Below are positions 36,995 through 46,127 of a stretch of DNA of 64,000 nt, one piece after another. The notes below the pieces were generated by a model. The model searched no databases, had not been told where the DNA came from, and saw nothing but the letters and a program-made list of their open reading frames with translations. The translations under genes were made by a program, and so were the position numbers. Source of the DNA: Rhodococcus marinonascens NBRC 14363 (GTDB taxonomy: Bacteria > Actinomycetota > Actinomycetes > Mycobacteriales > Mycobacteriaceae); the NCBI RefSeq assembly GCF_001894885.1, contig NZ_BCXB01000001.1, forward strand, positions 1 to 64,000, written 5' to 3'. Numbering within the stretch: position 1 is the stretch's first letter; each line of letters begins with the position of its first letter.

Positions 36995-37921
36995 GTGACC
37001 TCTGTCGGGATCACTCATGACCCTGCGCCTGCGCGTTTGGCGGTAGGAATCGTCTCCGCCGGCCGAGTCGGTACGGCTGTGGGCGCGGCGTTGGAGCGGG
37101 TGGGTCACATCGTCGTCGGCTGTTCTGCGGTATCCGAAGCGTCACGTCATCGGGCACGTACGCGACTCCCCGAGAGCGAGATTCTGCCGGTAGCGGATGT
37201 TGCAGCCCGCTCCGAACTGCTAATTCTCGCGGTACCTGACGCGGAACTCGCATCCCTGATTGCAGGGCTGGCGTCCACTCGCGCGGTCTCGGGTCGGACG
37301 ATCGTGGCCCACACGTCGGGGGCGAACGGCATCGAGATTCTAGATCCCCTCACCGAGCAGGGCGTCGTTCCGCTGGCGATTCACCCGGCGATGACGTTCA
37401 CCGGGCACGACGAGGACATCGTGCGACTCGCCTCGGCGTGCTTCGGCGTCACTGCCGCCGACGCCATCGGCTACGCGATCGCGCAGTCGTTGGTCCTCGA
37501 GATCGGTGGCGAGCCGTTCCGGGTGAGCGAGGGTATGCGGCCGCTCTACCATGCGGCCCTCGCGCACGGCAGTAACCACCTGGTGGCGCTCGTCGTCGAC
37601 GCTGTGGCCGCACTGCGAGTCGCCCTCGAAGGCCAGGAACTACTCGGTCAGGAGTTGATCGGCGACGAGCCGAACGGCCTGGCCGAACGAGTTCTCCAGC
37701 CGCTACTCTCTGCGGCGCTCGACAACGCCCTGCGGCGCGGGCCGACCGCACTCACGGGTCCGGTCGCGCGAGGCGACACGGAGGCTGTTCTCACTCATCT
37801 ACGGGTGCTCGAGGATGTCGATCCGCAGATCGCGGACAGCTACCGCGCACTTTCGCTGAGGTCGGCCCAACGCGCCGGCGCGAATTCTGAACTGCTTGAC
37901 ATTCTGGAGGACCGGAGATGA
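36995..37921 (+). CDS. Rossmann-like and DUF2520 domain protein (Rv3603c-like)
   Basis: Protein of 308 aa. The N-terminal NAD(P)-type Rossmann fold begins [23 protein letters not shown], and the C-terminal DUF2520 helical domain contains [22 protein letters not shown]. It resembles ketopantoate reductase-like dehydrogenases and sits directly before panC, so a role in pantoate supply is plausible but unproven. GTG 36995 has GAGAGG six bases upstream; the frame is open to 36881. The stop overlaps the panC ATG. Confidence 0.85.
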   Translation: MTSVGITHDPAPARLAVGIVSAGRVGTAVGAALERVGHIVVGCSAVSEASRHRARTRLPESEILPVADVAARSELLILAVPDAELASLIAGLASTRAVSGRTIVAHTSGANGIEILDPLTEQGVVPLAIHPAMTFTGHDEDIVRLASACFGVTAADAIGYAIAQSLVLEIGGEPFRVSEGMRPLYHAALAHGSNHLVALVVDAVAALRVALEGQELLGQELIGDEPNGLAERVLQPLLSAALDNALRRGPTALTGPVARGDTEAVLTHLRVLEDVDPQIADSYRALSLRSAQRAGANSELLDILEDRR

Positions 37922-38865
37922 GTTCGATGAGCGAGCTGCAAGGCGGATACAAGCGCGGGGAACTGACCGTGCATCATGACCCCAAAGTACTGACCCGGGT
38001 CTCGAAGGCGTTGCGCGGCGTCGGCCGCCAGGTGGCGTTGGTGCCGACGATGGGAGCCCTCCACACCGGTCACATGGAGTTGGTGCGTCAGGCCAAGCTC
38101 ACCGGTGCGGTGGTGATCGTCTCGATTTTTGTCAACCCGCTGCAGTTCGGCGCGGGTGAGGATCACGACACCTACCCACGCACCCTTGGTGCCGACCTCG
38201 ACCTGCTGCGCGGTGCTGGGGTGGAGCTGGCGTTCGTGCCCACGGCCGCGACGATGTACCCGGACGGTCGACGGACGATGATCCATCCGGGACCGCTCGG
38301 TGCCGAACTCGACGGCGCGTCCCGGCCGACGCACTTCGCGGGCATGCTGACCGTGGTCGCCAAATTGCTGCAGATCGCCGCTTCCCACGTTGCGTATTTC
38401 GGCGAAAAGGACTATCAGCAACTGACGCTGATCCGGCAGATGGTGACCGACCTGAACGTCGATGTCCGAATTGTCGGCGTGCCCACGGTCCGTGAGCACG
38501 ACGGTTTGGCGTTGTCCTCACGGAACGGTTACCTCGACGAGGAACAGCGGAACGCGGCCACCGCACTGTCCGCGGCGTTGATCGCTGGGGCGCATGCCGC
38601 AGCCGGGGGTGCCGAGGCCATCGTGGCCGCCGCTCGCGAGGTGTTGGCCTCGACACCGGAAGTGGACGTCGAGTATCTCGAGGTGCGGGGCGTTGATCTG
38701 GGTCCCGCGCCCGGACGCGGCGACGGCAGACTTCTCGTGGCGGCGCGAGTCGGAACCACCCGCTTGATCGATAACGTCGGTGTTGCTGTCGGTACCGGCT
38801 TCCTCGAACGTGACGACCAGCCACCCGCCTCGTCCTCCGACGAACTCACTTCAGCTGGAGAGTAA
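37918..38865 (+). CDS. panC: Pantothenate synthetase (pantoate-beta-alanine ligase)
   Basis: ATP-dependent ligase (315 aa) making pantothenate from pantoate and beta-alanine. The nucleotidyltransferase HIGH-like motif is in [31 protein letters not shown] and [11 protein letters not shown] are conserved. It overlaps the previous gene (ATGA) and is followed after ten bases by panD, so beta-alanine supply and use are co-expressed. Confidence 0.95.
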   Translation: MSSMSELQGGYKRGELTVHHDPKVLTRVSKALRGVGRQVALVPTMGALHTGHMELVRQAKLTGAVVIVSIFVNPLQFGAGEDHDTYPRTLGADLDLLRGAGVELAFVPTAATMYPDGRRTMIHPGPLGAELDGASRPTHFAGMLTVVAKLLQIAASHVAYFGEKDYQQLTLIRQMVTDLNVDVRIVGVPTVREHDGLALSSRNGYLDEEQRNAATALSAALIAGAHAAAGGAEAIVAAAREVLASTPEVDVEYLEVRGVDLGPAPGRGDGRLLVAARVGTTRLIDNVGVAVGTGFLERDDQPPASSSDELTSAGE

Positions 38866-38875
38866 GGACCGGAAC

Positions 38876-39322
38876 ATGTTTCGCACCATGATGAAGTCGA
38901 AGATTCACCGCGCTACCGTCACGCACGCTGACCTGCACTACGTGGGCTCCGTGACGGTCGACCAGGATCTGATGGACGCCGCCGACCTTCTCGAGGGCGA
39001 GCAGGTGTGCATCGTCGATATCAACAACGGAGCGCGGCTCGAAACCTATGTGATCGCCGGTGAGCGCGGTAGCGGCGTCATCGGAATCAACGGTGCGGCT
39101 GCACATCTGGTCCACCCCAGCGATCTCGTCATCCTCATTGCCTACGGAGTCATGAACGAGCAGGAAGTGCGCGAGTACGAGCCGCGAGTCGTGTTCGTCG
39201 ACGCCGCCAACAAGCAGGTCGAACTCGGCTCCGACCCCGCGCATGCGCCGGAGGGCTCCGGTCTGGTCACGCCGCGAATGGTCGCAACGCCCGGCGCCGA
39301 CCGCGAATCCAGTCTGGTCTGA
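38876..39322 (+). CDS. panD: Aspartate 1-decarboxylase proenzyme
   Basis: Pyruvoyl enzyme (148 aa) forming beta-alanine from aspartate. Self-cleavage is expected in YVGSVTVD between Gly and Ser, generating the pyruvoyl group. [21 protein letters not shown] at the N-terminus and [23 protein letters not shown] are conserved. The C-terminal tail of ~25 residues beyond the core is typical of mycobacterial PanD. ATG 38876; coaX starts two bases after the stop. Confidence 0.95.
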   Translation: MFRTMMKSKIHRATVTHADLHYVGSVTVDQDLMDAADLLEGEQVCIVDINNGARLETYVIAGERGSGVIGINGAAAHLVHPSDLVILIAYGVMNEQEVREYEPRVVFVDAANKQVELGSDPAHAPEGSGLVTPRMVATPGADRESSLV

Positions 39323-39324
39323 CG

Positions 39325-40140
39325 GTGCTCCTCGCCGTCGATGTCCGGAACACCAACATCGTTCTCGGACTGTTCACCGGGTCGGGTGAACACGCGAAGC
39401 TGGTGCAGGACTGGCGAATGCGGACCGACGCCCGGATGACCGCCGACGAGCTGGCACTGATGTTCCGAGGGTTGCTCGGCGGACACGCCGACCAAATTAC
39501 CGGTGTGTCGGCGCTGTCCACCGTGCCGTCTGTACTGCACGAGATTCGCGTGATGCTGACTCGGTACTGGGGTCACGTTCCCCACGTCGTCGTCGAACCC
39601 GGAGTGCGGACCGGTGTCCCGCTGCTGGTGGACAACCCCAAGGAAGTGGGCGCCGACAGGATCGTCAACAGCCTTGCGGCACATCATCTCTACGGCACTC
39701 TATGCATCGTGGTCGACTTCGGGACATCCACGTGCGTCGACGTCGTGTCGGGCAAGGGAGAGTTTCTCGGCGGTGCCATCGCACCAGGGCTCGAGATCTC
39801 CTCGGACGCGCTGGCGTCGCAGTCGGCGGCGCTGCGCAAGGTCGAGTTGGTGCGTCCGCGTTCGGTGGTCGGCAAGAACACCGTCGAATGCATGCAGTCG
39901 GGAGCGGTGTTCGGTTTCGCGGGACTCGTCGACGGGTTGGTTCGCCGCGTTCGAAAGGAATTGCCCGCGTTCTCAGGGTCCGACGTCGTGGTCATCGCGA
40001 CCGGCGACAGCGCGCCGCTGATTATCTCGGAAAGTGAGACCGTCGACGAGTTCGAGCCGGACCTCACGCTCGAAGGACTTCGACTGGTCTACGAGCGAAA
40101 TCAGGTGCGCCGGGGAGATCGCCGCAGTCCGCTCGGATGA
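39325..40140 (+). CDS. coaX: Type III pantothenate kinase
   Basis: ASKHA-fold kinase (271 aa) phosphorylating pantothenate, the first committed step of CoA synthesis. Motifs: [16 protein letters not shown] at the N-terminus, [24 protein letters not shown], and [16 protein letters not shown] start at 39325 directly after panD, completing a panC-panD-coaX unit. Confidence 0.93.
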   Translation: MLLAVDVRNTNIVLGLFTGSGEHAKLVQDWRMRTDARMTADELALMFRGLLGGHADQITGVSALSTVPSVLHEIRVMLTRYWGHVPHVVVEPGVRTGVPLLVDNPKEVGADRIVNSLAAHHLYGTLCIVVDFGTSTCVDVVSGKGEFLGGAIAPGLEISSDALASQSAALRKVELVRPRSVVGKNTVECMQSGAVFGFAGLVDGLVRRVRKELPAFSGSDVVVIATGDSAPLIISESETVDEFEPDLTLEGLRLVYERNQVRRGDRRSPLG

Positions 40141-40180
40141 TCGGTTCCATCTGCGCGGAAGTTATGCCAGAATGGTTGGC

Positions 40181-40222
40181 GTGAATCTCTGCACGAGTGC
40201 TCGGGAGTGTTGTCGAGGCTGA
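40181..40222 (+). CDS. Cysteine-rich leader peptide (candidate attenuator)
   Basis: Thirteen-codon ORF GTG...TGA encoding VNLCTSARECCRG, 40 bases upstream of the rhodanese gene. Three of its 13 residues are cysteine, with an adjacent Cys-Cys near the stop. No ribosome site precedes it, consistent with leaderless translation. Such peptides act as cysteine-responsive attenuators upstream of sulfur genes in mycobacteria, where leaderless polycysteine ORFs have been described. Ribosome stalling at the Cys codons when cysteine is scarce would alter downstream expression. Confidence 0.65.
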   Translation: MNLCTSARECCRG

Positions 40223-40262
40223 ATGCTGCCTTGACCAATTTTACACTCCTGGAGTCTCTCTC

Positions 40263-40709
40263 GTGTTCGAAACACATTCTTCTGCATCTGTATCCACCAA
40301 TTTCGTATCCACTGATTTCTGCTCGTCTGACCGCATGTATGCGATCGAGCTACCCGGGGCTGTGGCGCGCGGCGCGATCGTCGTGGACATTCGTCCGCAG
40401 ACGCAGCGTGCCGAGGAGGGAACGCTGCCCGGCGCACTGGCCATCGCACGCGACGTTCTCGAAAGGCGTTGTGATCCTGAGAGTTCGGCTCACCTTGCGC
40501 TGGCAGTGGACCAAGAAGTCGAGTGGATCATCGTCTGCTCCGATGGGTACGCGTCCCGCCTCGCGGCGACCGCACTTCAGCAGCTAGGTCTGCGCAAAGC
40601 CACCGATCTCGCCGGCGGGTACACGGCGATCAAGGCGGCAGGGCTACTGGGATCGCTCATCGTCGCGCAGCATTGCGCGCGGGAGTTGGCGACCGTCTCA
40701 GCCCACTGA
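40263..40709 (+). CDS. Rhodanese-like domain protein
   Basis: Single-domain rhodanese (148 aa), a putative sulfurtransferase. The acidic CDC25-type start AIVVDIRPQTQRAEEGTLPGAL and the catalytic loop WIIVCSDGYASRLAATALQQLG with its active cysteine are visible. GTG 40263 has GGAG eight bases upstream; an upstream in-frame GTG at 40197 overlaps the leader peptide and is unlikely. Its leader suggests control by cysteine availability. A 26-bp duplication overlaps its stop codon. Confidence 0.82.
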   Translation: MFETHSSASVSTNFVSTDFCSSDRMYAIELPGAVARGAIVVDIRPQTQRAEEGTLPGALAIARDVLERRCDPESSAHLALAVDQEVEWIIVCSDGYASRLAATALQQLGLRKATDLAGGYTAIKAAGLLGSLIVAQHCARELATVSAH

Positions 40710-40738
40710 CGGTGGCGACCGTCTCAGCCCACTGACGT
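40687..40738 (+). repeat. 26-bp tandem duplication at the rhodanese stop codon
   Basis: TGGCGACCGTCTCAGCCCAC plus six further bases occurs twice in a row (40687-40712 and 40713-40738), differing in the last base. The first copy holds the last codons and the stop; because 26 is not a multiple of three, the second copy is non-coding. It looks like a recent slippage event. Confidence 0.85.
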
Positions 40739-40795
40739 CGGGGTTCCCGACGCCAGAATGGGAGACTGGTGGGCCGTCGATTACGCTGGTGACCC

Positions 40796-42307
40796 GTGAG
40801 TGACGCAGCAGCCCAGCCAGTCGACGACACCCCCGAGCAGCTTCGGATCCGCAAGGAAAAGCGCGAGCGGATCCTTGCTGAGGGACGCGAGGCCTACCCG
40901 GTGTCGGTTGCGCGTACCCACTCGCTGGCAGAGATCCGGGCCAGATACCCGGAACTCGAGTCCGATACGGCCACGGGCGACGAGGTCGGCGTGGCCGGTC
41001 GAGTCATGTTCGTGCGTAACACGGGCAAACTCTGCTTCGCGACGCTACAGGAGGGTGGCGGTACCCAGTTGCAGGCGATGATCAGTCACGCCGCAGTCGG
41101 CGAGGACGCGCTCGCCTCGTGGAAGTCGGATGTCGACCTCGGCGATTTCGTGTTCGTCCACGGGGAGGTGATCAGTTCCCGCCGCGGTGAACTGAGCGTG
41201 ATGGCCGATTCGTGGCAGATCGCCTCCAAGTCGCTCCGGCCACTGCCGGTGGCACACAAGGAGATGAACGAGGAGTCGCGGGTGCGGCAGCGCTACGCCG
41301 ACCTGATCATGCGGGCCGAGGCAAGGGAAAATGCGCGCAAGCGGGTCGCTGTCGTCCGTGAACTCCGCAACGCGCTCGAGCGACGCGGATTTCTCGAAGT
41401 TGAGACCCCGATGCTGCAGACGCTACATGGAGGCGCCGCGGCCCGGCCTTTTGTGACCCGTTCTAATGCGCTCGACATCGACCTTTATCTGCGCATCGCA
41501 CCCGAGTTGTTTCTCAAGCGATGCGTTGTCGGGGGTATCGAGAAGGTTTTCGAGATCAACCGAAATTTCCGCAACGAGGGCGTCGATTCCACGCACTCGC
41601 CGGAATTCGCGATGCTTGAGACGTACGAGGCCTACGGTACGTACGACGATTCGGCTCGCATGACCCGTGAACTCGTCCAGGAAGTGGCGCAGGCGGCTTT
41701 CGGTTCGCAGGTGGTCACTCTCGCAGACGGCAGTGAATACGACTTGAGCGGCGAATGGAAGACCCTCGAGATGTATCCGTCGCTGTCCAAGGCAATCGGT
41801 GTCGAGGTAACGCCCGATACAACGGTCGACGAATTGCTGCCCCTTGCCGAGAAGGTGGGGCTGGAAGTCCCGAAGGACAAGGGGTACGGGCATGGAAAGC
41901 TCGTCGAAGAACTGTGGGAGCACCAGTGCGGTGACCAGTTGTTCGAGCCGACCTTCGTCCGTGACTTCCCGGTCGAGACGTCACCCCTCACCCGTGACCA
42001 TCGCAGCAAGCCGGGCGTTACCGAGAAGTGGGATCTGTACGTCCGCGGATTCGAGCTGGCCACGGGCTATTCGGAGTTGATCGATCCGGTCATTCAGCGT
42101 GCGCGGTTCGTTGATCAGGCGCGCCTCGCATCGGCCGGAGACGACGAGACGATGGCTCTCGACGAAGAGTTCCTCGCTGCAATGGAGCAGGGAATGCCCC
42201 CGACTACCGGTACCGGAATGGGAATCGACCGCTTGCTCATGGCTTTGACTGGATTAGGAATCCGGGAAACAATCCTCTTTCCGATTGTTCGGCCTTCGGT
42301 TCGCTGA
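40796..42307 (+). CDS. lysS: Lysyl-tRNA synthetase, class II
   Basis: Charges tRNA-Lys (503 aa). The N-terminal OB-fold includes [20 protein letters not shown]. Class II motif 2 is [18 protein letters not shown] and motif 3 is [13 protein letters not shown]. No MprF-type membrane extension is present, so this is the housekeeping enzyme. GTG start at 40796; lsr2 follows as in mycobacteria. Confidence 0.95.
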   Translation: MSDAAAQPVDDTPEQLRIRKEKRERILAEGREAYPVSVARTHSLAEIRARYPELESDTATGDEVGVAGRVMFVRNTGKLCFATLQEGGGTQLQAMISHAAVGEDALASWKSDVDLGDFVFVHGEVISSRRGELSVMADSWQIASKSLRPLPVAHKEMNEESRVRQRYADLIMRAEARENARKRVAVVRELRNALERRGFLEVETPMLQTLHGGAAARPFVTRSNALDIDLYLRIAPELFLKRCVVGGIEKVFEINRNFRNEGVDSTHSPEFAMLETYEAYGTYDDSARMTRELVQEVAQAAFGSQVVTLADGSEYDLSGEWKTLEMYPSLSKAIGVEVTPDTTVDELLPLAEKVGLEVPKDKGYGHGKLVEELWEHQCGDQLFEPTFVRDFPVETSPLTRDHRSKPGVTEKWDLYVRGFELATGYSELIDPVIQRARFVDQARLASAGDDETMALDEEFLAAMEQGMPPTTGTGMGIDRLLMALTGLGIRETILFPIVRPSVR

Positions 42308-42354
42308 TTCATGCAGGTGAAAATGCACGGGTAATTTTGATCCATTCTTCATAT

Positions 42355-42367
42355 TCCAATTTGGAAG
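42355..42367. promoter_or_regulatory. Dyad in the AT-rich lsr2 upstream region
   Basis: Perfect TTCCAA-T-TTGGAA dyad followed by GAAAAGG, in a 139-bp AT-rich gap between lysS and lsr2. It may terminate lysS or serve as a binding site; Lsr2 itself prefers AT-rich DNA, so autoregulation is possible. Confidence 0.35.
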
Positions 42368-42446
42368 AAAAGGGGTTATGGTTACCTCCGGATAGCAGAT
42401 CACGTTGACGATGTGACGACGATTCATTCGAGAGGAATTTTATCCC

Positions 42447-42797
42447 ATGGCTAAGAAGGTCACTGTCACCCTGATCGACGATGTCGATCAAGAGGTGTCC
42501 GCCGATGAGACGGTCGAGTTCGGTCTCGATGGTGTTCAGTACGAGATCGACCTTTCTTCGGAGAATGCGGCAAAATTACGCGAGCAATTGGACATGTGGG
42601 TTTCCCATGCCCGCAAGGTGAGTTCACGTAAGCGTGGGAGAACTTCTGCGGTTCCGGCCGCCACCAAGTCTCGGATTTCGGTGGATCGGGAACAGAGTGC
42701 CGCAATCCGTGAATGGGCGCGCCGGAACGACAAGAAAGTTTCTGCGAGAGGTCGCATCTCTGCAGAAATTATTGATGCGTACAATACGGCTAACTGA
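42447..42797 (+). CDS. lsr2: Lsr2 nucleoid-associated xenogeneic silencer
   Basis: H-NS-like DNA-bridging protein (116 aa). The N-terminal oligomerisation domain ([35 protein letters not shown]) is followed by a basic linker. The C-terminal domain ([18 protein letters not shown]) carries the RGR minor-groove hook. It silences AT-rich and foreign DNA across actinobacteria. ATG 42447, with AGAGGAA upstream. Diagnostic for this order. Confidence 0.96.
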   Translation: MAKKVTVTLIDDVDQEVSADETVEFGLDGVQYEIDLSSENAAKLREQLDMWVSHARKVSSRKRGRTSAVPAATKSRISVDREQSAAIREWARRNDKKVSARGRISAEIIDAYNTAN

Positions 42798-42895
42798 AAG
42801 ATTGCAGAGAACAGAATCCGCTGATTCGCTGCGCGGCGCAACCAACGCTGTTATCGTGCCGGACTGATTCGATATTCGGCAAATTGGGGGTAGTT

Positions 42896-43855
42896 GTGCG
42901 GCGGGGAGCAGTAGTACAGCGCTGGCGGGTCGTTTCAGGGATTCTGTTCCTGGCACTGACAATGGGGGTCGGGGTGGGTACGGCATCCGCCCAGTCCATC
43001 CTTGCTGTGCCGGATTCCTTTCTCGCAGGAGTGCCGCTGGAATTGGGGAACCCGGGTGGTTCTGCTCCCGGTTCCAACGACTGGTCCTGTCGCCCAAGTG
43101 ACGCGCATCCGGAACCGGTGGTCCTCCTACACGGAACTGGCGGCGGGCGCCAGACCAACTGGGCGGTGTATGCGCCCCTCCTCGCCAACGAGGGCTACTG
43201 CGTGTACTCCCTCACCTATGGAAACCTCCAAGGCCTGACGTGGCCGCTGAATGCGATCGGCGGTATGACGCCCATCGACGTCGGCACTGCTCAGATCTCC
43301 ACGTTCGTCGATCTGGTGCTCGCGAGTACGGGGGCCTCGAAGGTCGACATTGTGGGCCATTCCCAGGGAACAATGCAGGCGAACAACTACGTGAAGTTCT
43401 TTGGCGGTGCGGACAGGGTCGCGAAAATCGTTTCGCTCGCCCCGCTGTGGCACGGCGCGTATGGGACCGAGCAGGTCAGCGTCGGACGGTCGATGCGATC
43501 ACTGGGAATCGACGACGAGGTGCAAGCCGGCATTCCGGCATGCAAGGCCTGCGTGGAGATGATCCATGGCTCTGCATTCATCGATCACATGCGCGCGGAC
43601 GGGGTCTACGTCCCCGGAATCGACTACACGAACATCACCACCCGCTATGACGAAATCGTCGTCCCGTACACCAGCGGCATCGAACCGGGGCCGAACGCCA
43701 CCAGCATCGTCGTCCAGGACGGGTGTGAGCGGGACTATTCCGACCATCTTGCCTTGGCCGGTTCGGCCCGGGGCGCCGGTTTCGTCCTGAACGCCCTCGA
43801 TCCCGACCACCCGCGCGAAGTGCCATGCCGCTTCGTCGCACCGATTGCGGGGTAG
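42896..43855 (+). CDS. Secreted lipase/esterase (alpha/beta hydrolase)
   Basis: Exported triacylglycerol-lipase-type enzyme (319 aa). A Sec signal of about 32 residues (RWRVVSGILFLALTMGVG, cleavage near ASA) precedes an alpha/beta fold. PVVLLHGTGGGRQTNW supplies the oxyanion region and GHSQG the nucleophile Ser156; a late SDH likely holds the catalytic His. Several Cys residues could form disulfides. GTG 42896 has GGGGG five bases upstream; TTG 42884 is an alternative. A strong terminator follows. Not part of the conserved lsr2-clpC neighbourhood. Confidence 0.85.
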   Translation: MRRGAVVQRWRVVSGILFLALTMGVGVGTASAQSILAVPDSFLAGVPLELGNPGGSAPGSNDWSCRPSDAHPEPVVLLHGTGGGRQTNWAVYAPLLANEGYCVYSLTYGNLQGLTWPLNAIGGMTPIDVGTAQISTFVDLVLASTGASKVDIVGHSQGTMQANNYVKFFGGADRVAKIVSLAPLWHGAYGTEQVSVGRSMRSLGIDDEVQAGIPACKACVEMIHGSAFIDHMRADGVYVPGIDYTNITTRYDEIVVPYTSGIEPGPNATSIVVQDGCERDYSDHLALAGSARGAGFVLNALDPDHPREVPCRFVAPIAG

Positions 43856-43884
43856 TGCGCTATTCCCAGCTCAGGTGGGATGCA

Positions 43885-43919
43885 ACCACCCCGGCCAGGT
43901 GGTGTCTGGCCGGGGTGGT
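43885..43919. terminator. Perfect 14-bp hairpin terminator
   Basis: ACCACCCCGGCCAG and CTGGCCGGGGTGGT flank a 7-nt loop, 29 bases after the lipase stop and before the convergent small ORF, so it can serve both. Confidence 0.88.
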
Positions 43920-43949
43920 GTCAGGTCAGTGCGGGTATTCGGTGGGCTA

Positions 43950-44039
43950 TCACATATTCGCGCACATGTCGCACATCTGACCGCCCGCCATCATCATCTG
44001 GCAGTCCCACCAAGCCTGAAGGTTCGCCATTGGATCCAT
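43950..44039 (-). CDS. Met/Cys-rich 29-aa small protein, candidate metal-binding peptide
   Basis: Unlisted short ORF starting at ATG 44039 with an ideal ribosome site AAGGAG six bases upstream. The product is 29 aa with eight Met and three Cys; its C-terminal half reads CQMMMAGGQMCDMC followed by ANM, including one CxxC. This composition resembles copper-binding peptides, though I see no homology to MymT or other metallothioneins. It is divergent from the blaI-M56 pair, with palindromes in between, and ends 30 bases from the lipase terminator. Translation is well supported by the ribosome site; metal binding is inference. Confidence 0.65.
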   Translation of the reverse strand: MDPMANLQAWWDCQMMMAGGQMCDMCANM

Positions 44040-44084
44040 TGTGAACTCCTTGATTTCGTGTGCTCGGAGATTCTCTCGAATGAT

Positions 44085-44144
44085 CTACGGTCTCCGTACG
44101 TAGATAGTATCTGAGATTGATCAAACTGTCGTTCGGCAGCCGAA
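44085..44144. promoter_or_regulatory. Palindrome cluster between the small ORF and blaI
   Basis: Three dyads lie in the 213-bp divergent gap: ACGG-TCT-CCGT (44087-44097, inside CTACG...CGTAG at 44085-44103), AGATA-G-TATCT (44102-44112) and TTCGG-CAG-CCGAA (44132-44144). BlaI/CopY regulators bind such dyads and usually autoregulate. Which one is used cannot be told from sequence. Confidence 0.45.
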
Positions 44145-44252
44145 TACCCACTCCGACCACCGCAGACGCGTGCGGTGAAGGTATTGGGAGTGAGTGCTGT
44201 GGCGTAGCCTTGACGGGTCGACGGTGGACGAGTCGACAGTGGGAGGATTGCA

Positions 44253-44627
44253 GTGCGCGTGCGTGGATTCGGGGAACTCGAAGCGGTCGTGATGGACCGG
44301 ATCTGGGACCGTGAGGCTGCGACCACGGTCCGAGAGGTGTTCGACGAACTCAGCGAGCACCGGGAGCTGGCATACACCACGGTGATGTCGACGATGGACA
44401 ACCTCCACCGGAAGGGCTGGCTCGCCCGGGAAAAGACGGGCAAGGCGTTCAGCTACTGGCCCACGCTCACCCGCGAGGAGCACAGTGCCCGGTTGATGCG
44501 CGACGCCTTCGACGGTGGTGGGCGAACCGATCTCGTGATGGCCCATTTCGTTGAACAGATGAGTGACGAGGAGTCCGCCAGTCTCCGCGCGGCTCTGCAG
44601 CGCCTGGCTGCCGAGGATGCGGGATGA
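44253..44627 (+). CDS. BlaI/MecI/CopY-family transcriptional repressor
   Basis: Winged-helix repressor of 124 aa. LEAVVMDRIWDREAATTVREVFDELSEHRELAYTTVMSTMDNLHRKGWL is the typical DNA-binding domain, followed by a C-terminal dimerisation helix. It contains no cysteine, so it lacks the CopY metal site and resembles mycobacterial BlaI (Rv1846c), which is controlled by proteolysis. GTG 44253 follows GGGAGG. The stop overlaps the M56 peptidase start (ATGA), forming a repressor-sensor pair. Confidence 0.88.
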   Translation: MRVRGFGELEAVVMDRIWDREAATTVREVFDELSEHRELAYTTVMSTMDNLHRKGWLAREKTGKAFSYWPTLTREEHSARLMRDAFDGGGRTDLVMAHFVEQMSDEESASLRAALQRLAAEDAG

Positions 44628-45586
44628 CTGTCGCGGCTTGCCTGATTCTCTACAGCTTCGTGGTGGCGGTTCTTGCTCAACCCCTGCTGGTGCGGTTGAC
44701 GCATGGCGGCGTTGCGCCGGGTCTCGGTGTGGCGGCGTGGATGGCCGCGATCGGCAGTATTGCGTTGTCGTGGGCGACCGCAGCGGCCTTGGTCGTCGTG
44801 GAATTGGTGCGCAACGGCGGACGGCCGGCCCGGTCGCTGCTCGGATCCTGCTTCGCGAGCCTTCATGCCGTTGTCAGTGGCCGGGTCGGACTTGTCCTGC
44901 AGATGACGCTGCTGCTGTTGACGGTGTTGGCCGTGCTTGCGTTCTCGGTGGTCGTATGGCGACTGGGCGGCCGTTTGCGGCGTATGCGCAGCAAGACTCA
45001 CGGGCACGCGAAAATGACACGCATGGTCGGTCACCATGTCGCGGGAGTCGATGCGGTAGTCCTCGAGGCTTCCCAACCGGCCGCGTATTGCGTTGCCGGC
45101 AGGCCGAGCGCGATCGTGGTCACCACAGCTGCCCTCGGTGCACTCGATCGTCGCCAACTCGACGCGGTCCTGGCCCACGAACGCGCTCACCTGACCGGAC
45201 GGCACCTACAGATCCTGGCCGTGATTCGGGGACTGGCCGCGAGCCTGCCGCGGATCTCCCTGTTCACCGTCGCCGAGGCGGAGATCGCCCGACTGTTGGA
45301 GATGTGCGCCGACGACCGTGCCGCCCGGGCCCACGGCTCTCGCACCGTGCTGAGTGGGCTGATCGCGCTGTCCGCGACCAGCCCCTTGCCCAGCGGCGCA
45401 ATTGGTGCCACAGGCATCGCCGTGCTCGACCGGGCGGAACGCCTCGCCTCGCCGGCATCTGCCACCGACCGCACGCGTGTCCGAACGTCCCTCGCCGCGG
45501 TGAGCGCACTTATTGCGATCGGGCCTCTGGCCACCGGACTGCTGGCAGCCGCCGGCGTGATGCTGTGCGGACCGATCGCCATGTAG
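44624..45586 (+). CDS. M56-family membrane metallopeptidase (BlaR-like)
   Basis: Integral membrane zinc protease of 320 aa, probable partner that cleaves or inactivates the adjacent repressor. Helices lie near residues 3-20, 40-62 and 86-106, and near the C-terminus. The zinc motif HERAH is in AVLAHERAHLTGRH, followed by EMCADDRAA, which fits the third ligand region. It has no C-terminal penicillin-binding sensor domain, unlike staphylococcal BlaR1, so the inducing signal is unknown. Coupled to blaI by ATGA. Confidence 0.87.
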   Translation: MTVAACLILYSFVVAVLAQPLLVRLTHGGVAPGLGVAAWMAAIGSIALSWATAAALVVVELVRNGGRPARSLLGSCFASLHAVVSGRVGLVLQMTLLLLTVLAVLAFSVVVWRLGGRLRRMRSKTHGHAKMTRMVGHHVAGVDAVVLEASQPAAYCVAGRPSAIVVTTAALGALDRRQLDAVLAHERAHLTGRHLQILAVIRGLAASLPRISLFTVAEAEIARLLEMCADDRAARAHGSRTVLSGLIALSATSPLPSGAIGATGIAVLDRAERLASPASATDRTRVRTSLAAVSALIAIGPLATGLLAAAGVMLCGPIAM

Positions 45587-46127
45587 GGCCGGGGTGGAGG
45601 CGTCAGTTGGTCGCGGAGCGGATCCCTGACGACGATCGCCGAAGCCGCATGGGTGGCGAACTCACAGCCCATCGACTTACGCTGTTCGGACACGCAGGTG
45701 TTGCTCGAACTGGAGCGGGTCGGTCATGAAAGCCCGTCGGGCATATCGACTGATTTCACCCATCTCGACGGATACGTGTTCGACGGATCCGGATCGTCGG
45801 GTTTGCCGAACGCGAACCGGGTTGTCGCTATCGGCGCCGCCGGACCTGTTCGCTTCAGGCGTACAGCGACCGGGAAACGATTGCCAGAACTGGGGCGTTG
45901 AGTAAGGGTAAGCGGGCTTGGTCCCCACCTAAAGGGGTGGAGGGGCAGCAGCGCTATCGGCAGCCAACTAGAGTATTAGGTGGGGTCGTGGAACTTTCGT
46001 CGCTTCGGGGCTGGTGCCTTCGGAGTAGGCGTTGGCGATCTACTTGTAGTGCCGGAGCGAAAACGCGACGAATAGGGACGAGACACCCGGTCTCGTAACT
46101 GAACGTCGGAAAGTGTGAGGGAGAGCG
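45587..46127 (+). other. Gene-poor region upstream of clpC
   Basis: About 540 bases. One open frame (GTG 45653 to stop 45901, 82 codons, product with HESPSGISTDFTHLDG and SGSSGLPNANR) cannot be assigned to a family and has no convincing ribosome site, so I do not call it. The last 150 bases should contain the clpC promoter and leader. A weak CCACC/GGTGG hairpin lies at 45925-45940. Confidence 0.45.
46078..46096 (+). promoter_or_regulatory. Hairpin in the clpC leader
   Basis: Perfect 7-bp stem ACGAGAC-ACCCG-GTCTCGT located 31 bases before the clpC ATG. It may be a 5' UTR element or an operator in DNA form; no known motif is matched with confidence. Confidence 0.4.

Noticed and set aside
45653-45901. 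82-codon ORF upstream of clpC
   Set aside because: No family resemblance, weak start context and mixed composition; left as unassigned within the intergenic entry.
45987-46127. ClgR or extracytoplasmic sigma promoter for clpC
   Set aside because: GGAAC at 45990-45994 and GCG/CGC-rich stretches are present, but no second element at the required spacing and no full ClgR dyad.
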